64,000 nucleotides of DNA from Siphonodentalium dalli (taxonomy: Eukaryota; Mollusca; Scaphopoda; Gadilida; Siphonodentaliidae), in the NCBI GenBank assembly GCA_032622095.1, contig CP136066.1, positions 155,333,152 to 155,397,151 on the forward strand, in the 5' to 3' direction. The position numbers and the translations under genes were made by a program. This document shows, piece after piece, positions 51,190 through 61,258 of this stretch; the first letter of the stretch is position 1; every line of letters starts with the position of its first letter. Below the pieces are notes generated by a model. The model did no database searches. It saw only the letters and a program-made list of their open reading frames with translations, and was not told the origin of the DNA.

Positions 51190-53220
51190 CTCTTCATTCG
51201 TGCGCTTGTATTGTTAACATTCATTCATAATGAGTGCCTCTTTAGAGTGTCTTGTGTTCCTTTAAGATTCAACCACCAATATTACATCACGTCCCTTGTT
51301 TCGTGTCACTTTAACTCCTTGAGTGGATTGTCCGCCTTTAATGATTTCATAGCGTGTGTACATGCAAGACAGTATAACACTATGATTATGTCTGTAGCGG
51401 TTGTTGGTAAGATGTGAAATATAAATTTTAAGGTTCAATTCATTCGTGTAGTAATTTTGTATATGTTCAACGCTCTGCATTCGTGTGCTTGTATTGTTAA
51501 CATTCATTCATAATGAATGTCCCTTTAGAGTGTCTTGTAATTTTGTATATGTTCAACGCTCTTCATTCGTGTGCTTGTATTGTTAACATTCATTCATAAT
51601 GAATGTCCCTTTAGAGTGTCTTGTGTTCCTTTAAGATTCAAACACCAATATTACATCACGTCCCTTGTTTCGTGTCACATTAACTCCTTGAGTGTATTGC
51701 CCCTTCGAATGATGTCATAGCGTGTGTACATGTAAGATAGTATAACACTATGCCTATGTCTGTATCTGTTGTCACACCGTGAGTGGATTGTCCGCCTTTA
51801 ATGATGTCATAGCGTGTGTACATGCAAGACAGTATAACCCTATGATAATGCCTGTAGCTGTTGTTGGTAAGATGTGAAATATAAATTTCAAGGTTCAATT
51901 CATTCGTGTAGTAATTTTGTATATGTTCAACGCTCTGCATTCGTGTGCTTGTATTGTTAACATTCATTCATAATGAATGTCCCTTTAGAGTGTCTTGTAA
52001 TTTTGTATATGTTCAACGCTCTTCATTCGTGTGCTTGTATTGTTAACATTCATTCATAATGAATGTCCCTTTAGAGTGTCTTGTGTTCCTTTAAGATTCA
52101 AACACCAATATTACATCACGTCCCTTGTTTCGTGTCACATTAACTCCTTGAGTGTATTGCCCCTTCGAATGATGTCATAGCGTGTGTACATGTAAGATAG
52201 TATAACACTATGCCTATGTCTGTATCTGTTGTCACACCGTGAGTGGATTGTCCGCCTTTAATGATGTCATAGCGTGTGTACATGCAAGACAGTATAACCC
52301 TATGATAATGCCTGTAGCTGTTGTTGGTAAGATGTGAAATATAAATTTCAAGGTTCAATTCATTCGTGTAGTAATTTTGTATATGTTCAACGCTCTGCAT
52401 TCGTGCGCTTGTATTGTTAACATTCATTCATAATGAATGTCCCTTTAGAGTGTCTTGTAATTTTGTATATGTTCAACGCTCTTCATTCGTGTGCTTGTAT
52501 TGTTAACATTCATTCATAATGAATGTCCCTTTAGAGTGTCTTGTGTTCCTTTAAGATTCAAACACCAATATTACATCACGTCCCTTGTTTCGTGTCACAT
52601 TAACTCCTTGAGTGTATTGCCCCTTCGAATGATGTCATAGCGTGTGTACATGTAAGATAGTATAACACTATGCCTATGTCTGTATCTGTTGTCACACCGT
52701 GAGTGGATTGTCCGCCTTTAATGATGTCATAGCGTGTGTACATGCAAGACAGTATAACCCTATGATAATGCCTGTAGCTGTTGTTGGTAAGATGTGAAAT
52801 ATAAATTTCAAGGTTCAATTCATTCGTGTAGTAATTTTGTATATGTTCAACGCTCTGCATTCGTGCGCTTGTATTGTTAACATTCATTCATAATGAATGT
52901 CCCTTTAGAGTGTCTTGTAATTTTGTATATGTTCAACGCTCTTCATTCGTGTGCTTGTATTGTTAACATTCATTCATAATGAGTGTCCCTTTAGAGTGTC
53001 TTGTGTTCCTTTAAGATTCAAACACCAATATTACATCACGTCCCTTGTTTCGTGTCACTTTAACTCCTTGAGTGTATTGCCCCTTCGAATGATGTCATAG
53101 CATGGGTACATGTAAGATAGTATAACACTATGACTATGTCTGTATCTGTTGTTGGTAAGATGTGAAAATATAAATTTCAGTTCATTCGTGTAGTAATTTC
53201 GTATATGTTCAACGCTCTTC
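51190..53220 (-). repeat. 460-bp tandem array, right arm
   Basis: Inverted counterpart of 48240-50160, with full units at 51507, 51967, 52427 and 52887 (starts on -). It carries an additional partial unit (53040-53220) missing on the left. Confidence 0.93.
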
Positions 53221-53227
53221 ATTCGTA

Positions 53228-53598
53228 AGAGTAATTACCAACTGGAAGTTGTACTATTTTTGATAAACATCGGATTTGCTCATCAGACGATAAGCTGACA
53301 ATATTTACGTATGGTCTAATTAGATTCATGCATAAATGTAAGGTAATTTTTGTTATGGTCAAGTTTTTTGTTAAGACCATGTTCTAACATAGATCGATAA
53401 ATAAGTTAAAGGTCATTATATTCCACAGTCAAATCTATTGGTGATCGAATTTGATAACTATTTTATTGGAACAACTAAGAGTATTATTTACGTGAGATCA
53501 ATGAGTCCAATTATTATAAATAATAAATTGCAGGCATCGGTGGATACCCGATTGCCACATTTAGTGATCACGTGATAAACTGATAAAATGTCCAAGTG
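53228..53598. other. Segment unique to the right arm
   Basis: This AT-rich sequence interrupts the symmetry. It has no counterpart at the matching left position (48230), which jumps straight into a 460-bp unit. Either it was deleted on the left or inserted on the right. Confidence 0.7.
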
Positions 53599-53903
53599 AC
53601 GTACTATATTGAGCAAAAAAAATGAGTTGACCTTCGGCTTCGTCCCGATTGGTTACTGAGCTGACACCGGGGATAAATTGACCAATGGCTGCTATTGTAT
53701 CCTTTTGACAGATATGCGTGCGCAGACTCGTTTGATGTTCGCTAAATCATTACTATGTTTTAATAGCCGAGCCTTCACTTCTCGTCTGACTCTCTTACCG
53801 GCAAGACCTGTCTACACAGTACTTCTCCGGCAGACTATTCATCCACTGATAGGCCTACATACAGGTATGCCCTAAATAATGGACTGCTTAACCACAGCAG
53901 AAT

Positions 53904-54316
53904 TACATTTTTTTGCTCATTTGCTCATTTTTTTGCTCATTTGCTCATTTTTTTGCTCATTTTCTTGCTCATTTGCTCATTTTTATTGCTCATTTGCTCA
54001 TTTTCTTGCTCATTTGCTCATTTTCTTGCTCATTTGCTCATTTTTTTGCTCATTTGCTCATTTTTATTGCTCATTTTTTTGCTCATTTGCTCATTTTTTT
54101 GCTCATTTGCTCATTTTTATTGCTCATTTGCTCATTTTCTTGCTCATTTACTCATTTTCTTGCTCATTTGCTCATTTTTTTGCTCATTTGCTCATTTTTT
54201 TGCTCATTTGCTCATTTTTTTGCTCATTTGCTTGCTCATTTTCTTGCTCATTTGCTCATTTTCTTGCTCATTTGCTCATTTTTTTGCTCATTTGCTCATT
54301 TTTATTGCTCATTTGC
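53904..54316 (-). repeat. ATGAGCAA array, right arm (about 412 bp)
   Basis: Inverted, shorter counterpart of 47262-47923, directly joined to the MITE end AACCACAGCAGAATTAC. One unit has ACTCAT instead of GCTCAT near 54150. Confidence 0.94.
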
Positions 54317-54872
54317 AAAATCCTAGCACCTATTGAGTAGCCTCAATGTTTCCAAGTGTTATAAAATTCAAACCTGACACACCCTATAAGGTTGGAAAAT
54401 TTCCAATTGATGGTCATTTCGGTCCAAAAGTAGGCAAACATGCAAATGATGGTCTAAAACAAAATATTCCCCACTAATATAAATTGTTGGAAAATCGATC
54501 TACGAAAACGGTTTCAACCTATTGTTTCATGTGAAATTTCCAACTATTGTTGTGTTTGCCATGATATTTCGAACAGTTTGAAAATTTTGACCAAGCTTGA
54601 GAGACATGGCTTAATTGGCGCTATGTAGTGTTTGTGTGTACGGGTCTCTGCCCCGGCTATAGAGTGATGTATGATATTTGCCGGACGTTCGAAGGGATGT
54701 GCTTTACTCGACACCCTTTTGATGTATGCATGGGCCTTTATATCCAGTGATTCCATCAAGCTACTTTTTGTTGGTTATGTTGTTGAACCACATGCAGGTC
54801 GAATTCCGGAGCCTTCAGCTACTTTCACAGAACAGCGGCTGACGCATGCAGCCAATGCATGGGGCTATCGGA

Positions 54873-54970
54873 CGTTTCAAACCATACATATATATCACTG
54901 GGGTTGCGGCTGATGCAGTTAAACGCATCTGTCAGCCGCAACCCCAGTGATATATGCATGGTTTGAAACG
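54873..54970. repeat. 98-bp palindrome
   Basis: CGTTTCAAACCATACATATA to CATGGTTTGAAACG, with a long GC-rich inner arm CACTGGGGTTGCGGCTGATG mirrored by CAGCCGCAACCCCAGTG. The loop is AGTTAAACG. Confidence 0.85.
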
Positions 54971-55407
54971 TTGCGCCTATATAACCTGATAGCCACAGCA
55001 TGCATCAGCAACGCAGCTTTATACCGATATGAGTTGGCGGTCTATATTTATTGAATTTGTGTGCACCGGTCTCTACCCAGACTAAGCCTGCATGTAGTAT
55101 ATGACTATATTTATATACGTCGTTCGTTCAAAGGGAGGTCCCGCTCAGTAATTGCCGTTTGGTCAACTGCTGCACATGACCCGAACGCCGAACAGCAACC
55201 ACTACCACCATCGGGCACATGCAGGAAAAGGGCCATTCGTTCGAAGGGTATGAACCCCCTTGGCTACAGGCTTGAAATGGGTGCGTTTATGTCAACTGAT
55301 ACATATTTTAAACAAATAACGCAATGATCATCATAATAGTGGTTTGTTCTCTCAATTATATGCACCTAGTTCACTTGGCGCAAATCAATACGATGATAAA
55401 CATTCAC

Positions 55408-55865
55408 TATATATAGGCCAATATGTCCCCGTATGCCAGGAGGACTCCTTAAATTTGTGAATAAGATGAAGAATATTGATTAGATTTTATTTATTAAGTC
55501 AATTGAAAGTGTCCTGATTGCAAAAATTAAATCGTGGATGGCCTTAAACTCGCATTCACAATTCGCGGAGGTTGTTGAATATGTATTAACTGTAACAAGT
55601 ATACACCACTTTCCTTTAAAGTTGTTTAGTTTTGATAATTTATAAAGGGACCTCTGCGAATTATGAATGCGAGTTGAAGGACCTCCGCGATTTAAATTGC
55701 GTGATCGGGACATCCGCGCAGCATTCTCCGGGGGTATATATAGGCGCAAGCTAATGAATAATATTGTTTAATTGACTGAATAACATCTATGAAGTATGCT
55801 TCATTTTATTCACAAATTTAAGGGGTACTCCTGGCATATACGGGGACATATATAGGCACATAGCA
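55408..55865. mobile_element. Inverted-end element, TATGTCCCCGTATGCCAGGA
   Basis: CCCCGTATGCCAGGAGGACT near 55424 and CTCCTGGCATATACGGGGAC near 55827 are inverted and continue through AAATTTGTGAATAA. The interior holds repeated GACCTCCGCG/CGCGGAGG pieces. No target duplication was resolved. Confidence 0.6.
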
Positions 55866-55870
55866 AATGT

Positions 55871-56270
55871 GTAACGTTTTATACAAAGATGCACACCGTG
55901 TGCATTCCTATATACATAAATGCACACCAGTCTCGCGTAATATCGCGTGACAGGGGTCAATGTCCTAGTGTTCTCTACATAAATGCACGCGTGTTGATCA
56001 TATTTGTAAGTTCGTGTTTTTCTGTTCATCAATCAAACAACCATGTAGTTCTTTCAGCCCATGTTTAATACTAAGATCAACATGTGACCAATGATCAATT
56101 TTCTCCTTGTGCCGAAAGAAATGTATGCTGTTTACGGTTATCAGAACTTCTGAAGAATTTTGAATTTAATTAGCTGACAGCAATTATTTACGGCAACATT
56201 TCGATCTTGTACTGACGGGACTGGTGTGTGTTTATGTGTACACGGTGTGCATTTATGTATAAAACATTAC
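55871..56270. mobile_element. 400-bp MITE with GTAACGTTTTATACA ends
   Basis: GTAACGTTTTATACAAAGAT and GCATTTATGTATAAAACATTAC are inverted ends; each is followed inward by GCACACCGTG or its complement. Confidence 0.65.
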
Positions 56271-56779
56271 GACAATGACCCCATCAGTATCAGTGAGCTA
56301 CGCGAATATATTATTTTCGTGTAGCTTATTATAGAATTGATGGAACAAGCCACTATTATAAATTTTTGTGTCGTTATTCATTTAAAATAGGTCTAAATTG
56401 ACACAAACCCATTACTCTTTAAAGCCATTTACTTGATTTACGTGACCTCCGCTAATTCGTTGACCTCCGCATAACGGACGGAAAAATACTTGAAATAGCT
56501 CCACCACCAGTCCACTGCACGAGATTATTATTATTAATATTATTGATATGGCCATTAATCATTATATATTTACGGTAACATCTGAGAGTCTAAGCCTACT
56601 ACAAATTGTCGTACGTCAACATCAAATAAATATTCTCAGATGCACGGTAATCATCTTACTGTATATTTACACTAAGTAATTCAAGTTTTTTTTCCTTCAT
56701 CGGTCCAGTGCCGACGGTGGTATCCCAATTTCCGGGTTTGCTTAAGCGACCACGTGATAAATTGGAACTTCGGTTTCTA

Positions 56780-56930
56780 AAAATAGACACCGTGCTCGTG
56801 GTTGGCTAATGGGTTGTTAATTGATTGGTCTACAAAGACACTCTAACATAGAATGACGTCATCGTCAGAATTAGGCACGTTGCGACGAGAATTTTCTGGA
56901 ATCGCTGATATTGTTTTTATATTTTGTTCA
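56780..56930 (+). promoter_or_regulatory. Putative heat-shock promoter of the DNAJA1-type gene
   Basis: GAATTTTCTGGAA at 56889-56901 is a perfect three-unit heat-shock element (GAAnnTTCnnGAA), the site bound by HSF1 trimers. Inverted CCAAT boxes (ATTGG) occur just upstream near 56824. A candidate 5' exon with a strong donor follows within 110 bases. Heat-inducible Hsp40 genes commonly carry such sites. Confidence 0.6.
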
Positions 56931-56999
56931 AACTACACCTTCTCAATTTCCAAAGCTAATTAAAACACCGCTTATACTTTCGTCATTTCATCAAGAACG
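56931..56999 (+). other. Candidate untranslated exon 1 of the DNAJA1-type gene
   Basis: TCATCAAGAACG is followed by the donor GTGAGT at 57000. The next plausible acceptor in the right setting is CTGATCCACAG at 61111, fifteen bases before the DnaJ start codon. The 5' limit is a guess. Confidence 0.45.
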
Positions 57000-57591
57000 G
57001 TGAGTTGAATTTTTAAAAACATTAGATGTCTAAAATGCCTAATAATATAAGAGTAAGTAAAGACCGAATGAAGAAGTAGCGTTTTTATTTTACTGTACTC
57101 TGCAGTGTTGCCGTTGGATTGGAAAAAAGCAGTGTCATTCTTCCCTTCAAATAAAATTCAATTTATTATTGATTCATCATTCAAATATCAATTTGAAAAT
57201 TCTGGAATGTACAAATTATCCAGGGAAAAAATGAATGGATTTTTTTTCACTAGTTTTCGATAAAATAAAATTATAATAACAAAGATTTAGGGGAGGTCCA
57301 TTGATTGAAGTTTGACCAATTTTGAATGCTGTTTCCATGCAAATCTGTGGAGCAAAAGTTACAGAGTTGCACATACTTCTGAGTTTGACTTAATGTGGTA
57401 TTGGAAATAACAGGTATTTATCTGGCAGGTCCGCTTTGAACATGCTCCATTATAATGTTGGTGTATTTATTTTTTAATTTTGGCTCCAGTCGCATGCATT
57501 TACTATCATAGTTAGTATGGGAGATTCAGAGTAGATTGGGATTTACCTTGGTTCATATATGGGCAGAATAGGACAGAGATAAGAGATTTAC

Positions 57592-57605
57592 CCCCCCCCC
57601 CCCCC
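57592..57605 (+). repeat. Short cytosine homopolymer
   Basis: A run of C after GAGATTTAC, in the presumed first intron of the Hsp40 gene. Confidence 0.8.
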
Positions 57606-58505
57606 TACCCACCAGAGCTACCTGTGTATGCTGTTGACTTCAAGTTTGGTACTGGTATAATAATATATAGATTACTAATGATTTCTGGCAGGGTGGAGGT
57701 ATATGAAGGCAATGTTTGGGGCAATAGGGGAGAGTGCAGAGGGGGTTTGGGATAAAAAATTTCAACAGTTGTAAAGGTCATGCCTGATAGGCTGATGCAA
57801 CATCAATTATAAATTAGATTTTCACAACAAACAGAGATTAGAATGGTTCTCATAGATTAAACTGTTGGACCGAAATCGGAAATGACCTCATTTCTTCACT
57901 TTATGTGGGATCCGATGTGAGGTTGGTCACAAATTTAACTTTATGGGGATGTCAGGTTGAATTTTTTTTCCAGTTGTTAAATTCCAACCTTAGAGTAATA
58001 TCACCAGGCCATATTTGAACACCATATTAGAACTTAGCACTGTTGCTCAATTTAGTGTGTGTTTTGTGAATTAAATTAAATTTTGGCATTCCACATTCAT
58101 TATTAATTACATGTAGATGCCTCCAGTACTTTTCACAATGATTTTGAATAGTTTGTTATGTTTTATTATGTATTGTCACATCTTTGGTCTTCAGGACAAT
58201 TTCATTAGGTACTGTTGTTGTTGTGTAGTTTCCGGCCGCAGGCCGGGTAGGATGGTCGGAACGCATTGTGCAATTCCCTTCACCCTTTCTTGATATGTTC
58301 GATGAAAATCGATTGTTGAGGCTGTCGTGGTTGGAGGCAAGGCGGCGAAAGCGTGGTGGAGGAGTCAAAACTCTGGCTGGTGATGCGACTTGTGGTTGTT
58401 GATGCGGACGCTGACTGGAGGCAAAGTGAGGTGGAGTCGTTTAGCTTTTGGTGGTTGCTTTCAGCTTTTTTCTTTTCTTGTTTTTATTTTTTGGTGGTTC
58501 TATTT

Positions 58506-59108
58506 CTACGGTTGACTTAATTTCCTTAATTTCATTCTTGATTCTTCTGTTTTCTTACTTGTTTCTTCTACGCGGGCGAGAAATTTAGCTGTTTCTTTTT
58601 TGTGGTTTTCTATCCATAGGCTGGTGGCATCTGTTGCTTGTTCGGTTACCGGTGATATAGGATTGGCAGTTGAAGGCTCCGGCTCAATGTATTCCGGAGT
58701 CTTCGGGATGAAGTCCATGTCTGGCCGTGGAGGCGATGGTGGTGGTGATTCCATATCCTGGACCGACTGGGCCGTGATTTCGACTGCATGGGAGGAGCTG
58801 GCTGGTGTAATGTCCGTCGCCTTCTTCTCTTTCCATGCGGCTAGTCTCTCGGCATCTCTTTTTTTTCTTGATGGTGATTTCTTTTTCTTCTTCTTTATTT
58901 TTTGTCGAAGTTTCCGTGTTGATCTGGTATTATCCGGTCCACTCCCGGTAGGGAGCCCTGAAAAGGGCTGTGCCGGGCCGGACTGGAAATCCAGAATCAA
59001 CTGGTATCCGCCTTTGTGAGCGTGGAGTGACCAGCTCAGACAAGGCGTGACATGCATGGAGTCCAGCATTGTAGTAACACTAATTGGAATAAGCGGTGGC
59101 GTAGTCAT
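58506..59108 (-). CDS. Gag/ORF1-like basic protein, probable retroelement ORF
   Basis: Open frame of 200 codons, antisense within the presumed intron 1 of the Hsp40 gene. Residues 62-95 are strongly basic (RKLRQKIKKKKKKSPSRKKR, then DAERLAAWKEKK). Residues 117-150 are proline-rich and acidic (SPPPSPPRPDMDF, TPEYIEPEPS). Residues 166-198 would form a charged amphipathic helix (IENHKKETAKFLARVEETSK). The layout suits an RNA-binding structural protein of a retroelement, but there is no zinc knuckle and no reverse transcriptase nearby. Related broken fragments lie antisense at 3950-4200 and 12897-13446. It is not recognised as any host gene; the clade is unknown. Confidence 0.5.
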   Translation of the reverse strand: MTTPPLIPISVTTMLDSMHVTPCLSWSLHAHKGGYQLILDFQSGPAQPFSGLPTGSGPDNTRSTRKLRQKIKKKKKKSPSRKKRDAERLAAWKEKKATDITPASSSHAVEITAQSVQDMESPPPSPPRPDMDFIPKTPEYIEPEPSTANPISPVTEQATDATSLWIENHKKETAKFLARVEETSKKTEESRMKLRKLSQP

Positions 59109-59597
59109 CCTGAGAGGTGGCGATCCAAGCTCTCTGGAGGTCCGAATGTGCCTGTCAGGTCATACATGTAATTCATTAGTGTTTAATTGTCATATTGATT
59201 TAATCAAACCTGTTAATTATGTTGGTAGCTTTTTAAAATTGTTTTGCCTCTTAGCTTATCTAGTTCATTAATCTTAATTGCCGTATTCAATCAGTCAACA
59301 CTTTCTATTTCCATTGACATGTTTTTACTTGTCACCTTTTACTCATTGGTTAAAATGTTCAGCTTGGCATTTCTCACCTCCAGTTGTACAATGTATATAA
59401 AATCCTTCAACTCTTAACTTAAGGAAAGAATATTTTGATCTAGACTAGTCACTATATTGTTTCATGTCATTAGGATTACCATTGGACAACAAGCTAATAT
59501 TATAAGGAATACCTGTTAGGCTGTTACTGTTATATGTTATGTTAATCTTTAGAAATTTTAAGTTGAAGACCTCTGTTCAACGAAGATCCTCCGGCTA

Positions 59598-59972
59598 CCC
59601 CACTGGACAAAACAAGTGTCCATTGGCACCGCGGTGTATTTGCCGTTCGGTCGCGGTGTCAGAGTTTGTAACAGCAGTTGAGCACCGCGGCCGAACGGCA
59701 AGTACACTGCAGCCGAGCGGCAAGTACACCATGGCCGAAAGGCAACTACAACGCGGCCGAATGGCATGTACATCGTGGTTAGATTTCGGGTTTGTATCAT
59801 CTTTTTTCAGTTTAATGAACGTACACCGCGGCAACTACACCATGGCCGAATGGCAAGTACACCGCAGCCCAACTGTTGTTAGCCGGTGGAGCCGCAGTGT
59901 AGTTGCATTTCGGCCGCGGTGGCAACGCTAACCGCACCGCGGTTAAGTGGACACTTGTTTTGTCCAGCAGGG
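59598..59972. mobile_element. TA-flanked MITE with internal GGCCGAAYGGCAAGTACAC repeats
   Basis: The ends are CCCCACTGGACAAAACAAGT and ACTTGTTTTGTCCAGCAGGG, with TA duplicated on both sides (59596-59597, 59973-59974). The interior is GC-rich and built of about 25-30-base repeats GGCCGAACGGCAAGTACACY with AT/GC variants, in both orientations. TA duplication suggests Tc1/mariner-type movement. Confidence 0.82.
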
Positions 59973-60511
59973 TATGTCCCTGTTTAGAACTAATTGTCTT
60001 AAGTAATTTTGACGAGTACTGACAGTTTTAGTCTTCAGAGTCCCAGTCTTCTCAGTCTTGGCAGTCTGGTGATAGACTCCACAATCATTGACTGTCTTGT
60101 TGTACTAAATACTCATTTATGAGTATTCCCTAAGGGCATGTTTTTATACTAACTTCAACAAATTATAATACTTATTATCTTAAACACATATTATGGACTT
60201 TATACTTACAATTGATAAGTTAGTTTCCAAACACTATCTCCTCTGGAAGAATGTAGTAAGCAACTAAGATTGCACCCATAATATAATCATAAGTTGAGTT
60301 TTTCCCAAACAATATGTCATTGTGGGATAGACCTATGTCCATTTACACTTTCACATGCCCATAATTTAACTGAGATGGGAAAGCTTCTAAATATACCTTC
60401 AAGTTCAAATAGTTAAATATTGAATCAATGATTACAGTGACCATGAACATTTTGACAAGATGAATGCAAATTTTAGCACCCTTGAATTAAAAAATGTGAG
60501 AGCATACTCTC

Positions 60512-60939
60512 GGGCTCCAAACAAAAGTGCAGGCCCCAATAATAGTGCAGGGGGGAAATTCCATTGAAAGTTAATAAAAGTGCAGACCCAAATAATAGTG
60601 CAGGGGAAACTGAGCAAAACATCAACTGTTAAACATATTATTTTTACAGTTTGTGTAGGTCAAGTACTACTTATAGGAATCAACATAGTACGGTATGTGT
60701 CATGTGGTGTTTTATTCAGTATTTAAATGTTCACATGTGTGTCATATATTTGAATATGTACATGCATAAAGATATAAACTCATCATTTTGGTATCAGAGT
60801 CATATAGAAATCTTGAGTTTGTGCTGATTTCAATTTTTATAGCCTCAAAATTAATAAACGTGCAGACCCAAATAAGCACTGTGCAGGGGGGAAATTTCCC
60901 AAGAAAATAATAAACGTGCATGCATGTTTATTTTGATGC
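60512..60939. mobile_element. 428-bp element between two palindromic 14-bp repeats
   Basis: Each end region has AATAAAnGTGCAGACCCAAAT and GTGCAGGGGGGAAAT motifs in inverted arrangement. It is flanked by GAGAGCATACTCTC (60498-60511) and GAGAGCAATCTCTC (60940-60953), direct repeats that are each self-complementary hairpins. The motif style is shared with 25179-26546. Confidence 0.6.
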
Positions 60940-61111
60940 GAGAGCAATCTCTCCCGTCTCCTGGGAAGGACTGTAATCCAATGTATACTTTTATACCGTG
61001 GCCGAATAGGAGAATCCATTCAGTACAGAAATGCTTTTGAGGTCTGGTGATTATTATATATTGTGGCTCATTATTCACACTATTAAATCGTTTCTTTTTT
61101 CTGATCCACAG

Positions 61112-61258
61112 TAATTTATTACAAGAATGGTAAAGGAGACTGCATATTATGATATACTCGGTGTCAAACCCACAGCCACTGATGATGAAATTAAGAAAGC
61201 CTATCGTAAGATGGCTTTGAAATATCATCCAGACAAGAATCCAGGTGAAGGGGAGAAG
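61112..61258 (+). CDS. DNAJA1: DNAJA1-type exon 2, start of coding
   Basis: The ATG is at 61127-61129; bases before it are 5' UTR after the acceptor at 61111. The exon encodes 44 residues, [20 protein letters not shown] then [20 protein letters not shown] and EGEK, with the HPD triad that activates Hsp70 ATPase. It ends in phase 0 at donor GTAAAC. Confidence 0.95.

Larger units (their letters stand above)
47262..54316. repeat. Composite palindrome of about 7 kb with CGG-rich centre
   Basis: The symmetry centre lies between 50674 and 50675, with matching bases summing to 101349 near the middle. Arms in order from outside: ATGAGCAA array, MITE end, about 250 bp unique sequence, 460-bp tandem array, second MITE half with a CGG/CCG-rich core. 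The right arm keeps about 480 bp (within 53098-53598) that the left arm lacks. The left outer array is about 250 bp longer. Scattered substitutions separate the arms (for example GCGATAGCG near 48083 against CGCTAAATC near 53740). No target duplication was found at the outer ends. Confidence 0.88.

Noticed and set aside
48240-53220. Regular repeats that might be taken for a CRISPR array
   Set aside because: Units are 460 bp with no unique spacers, in an animal genome. It is a satellite.
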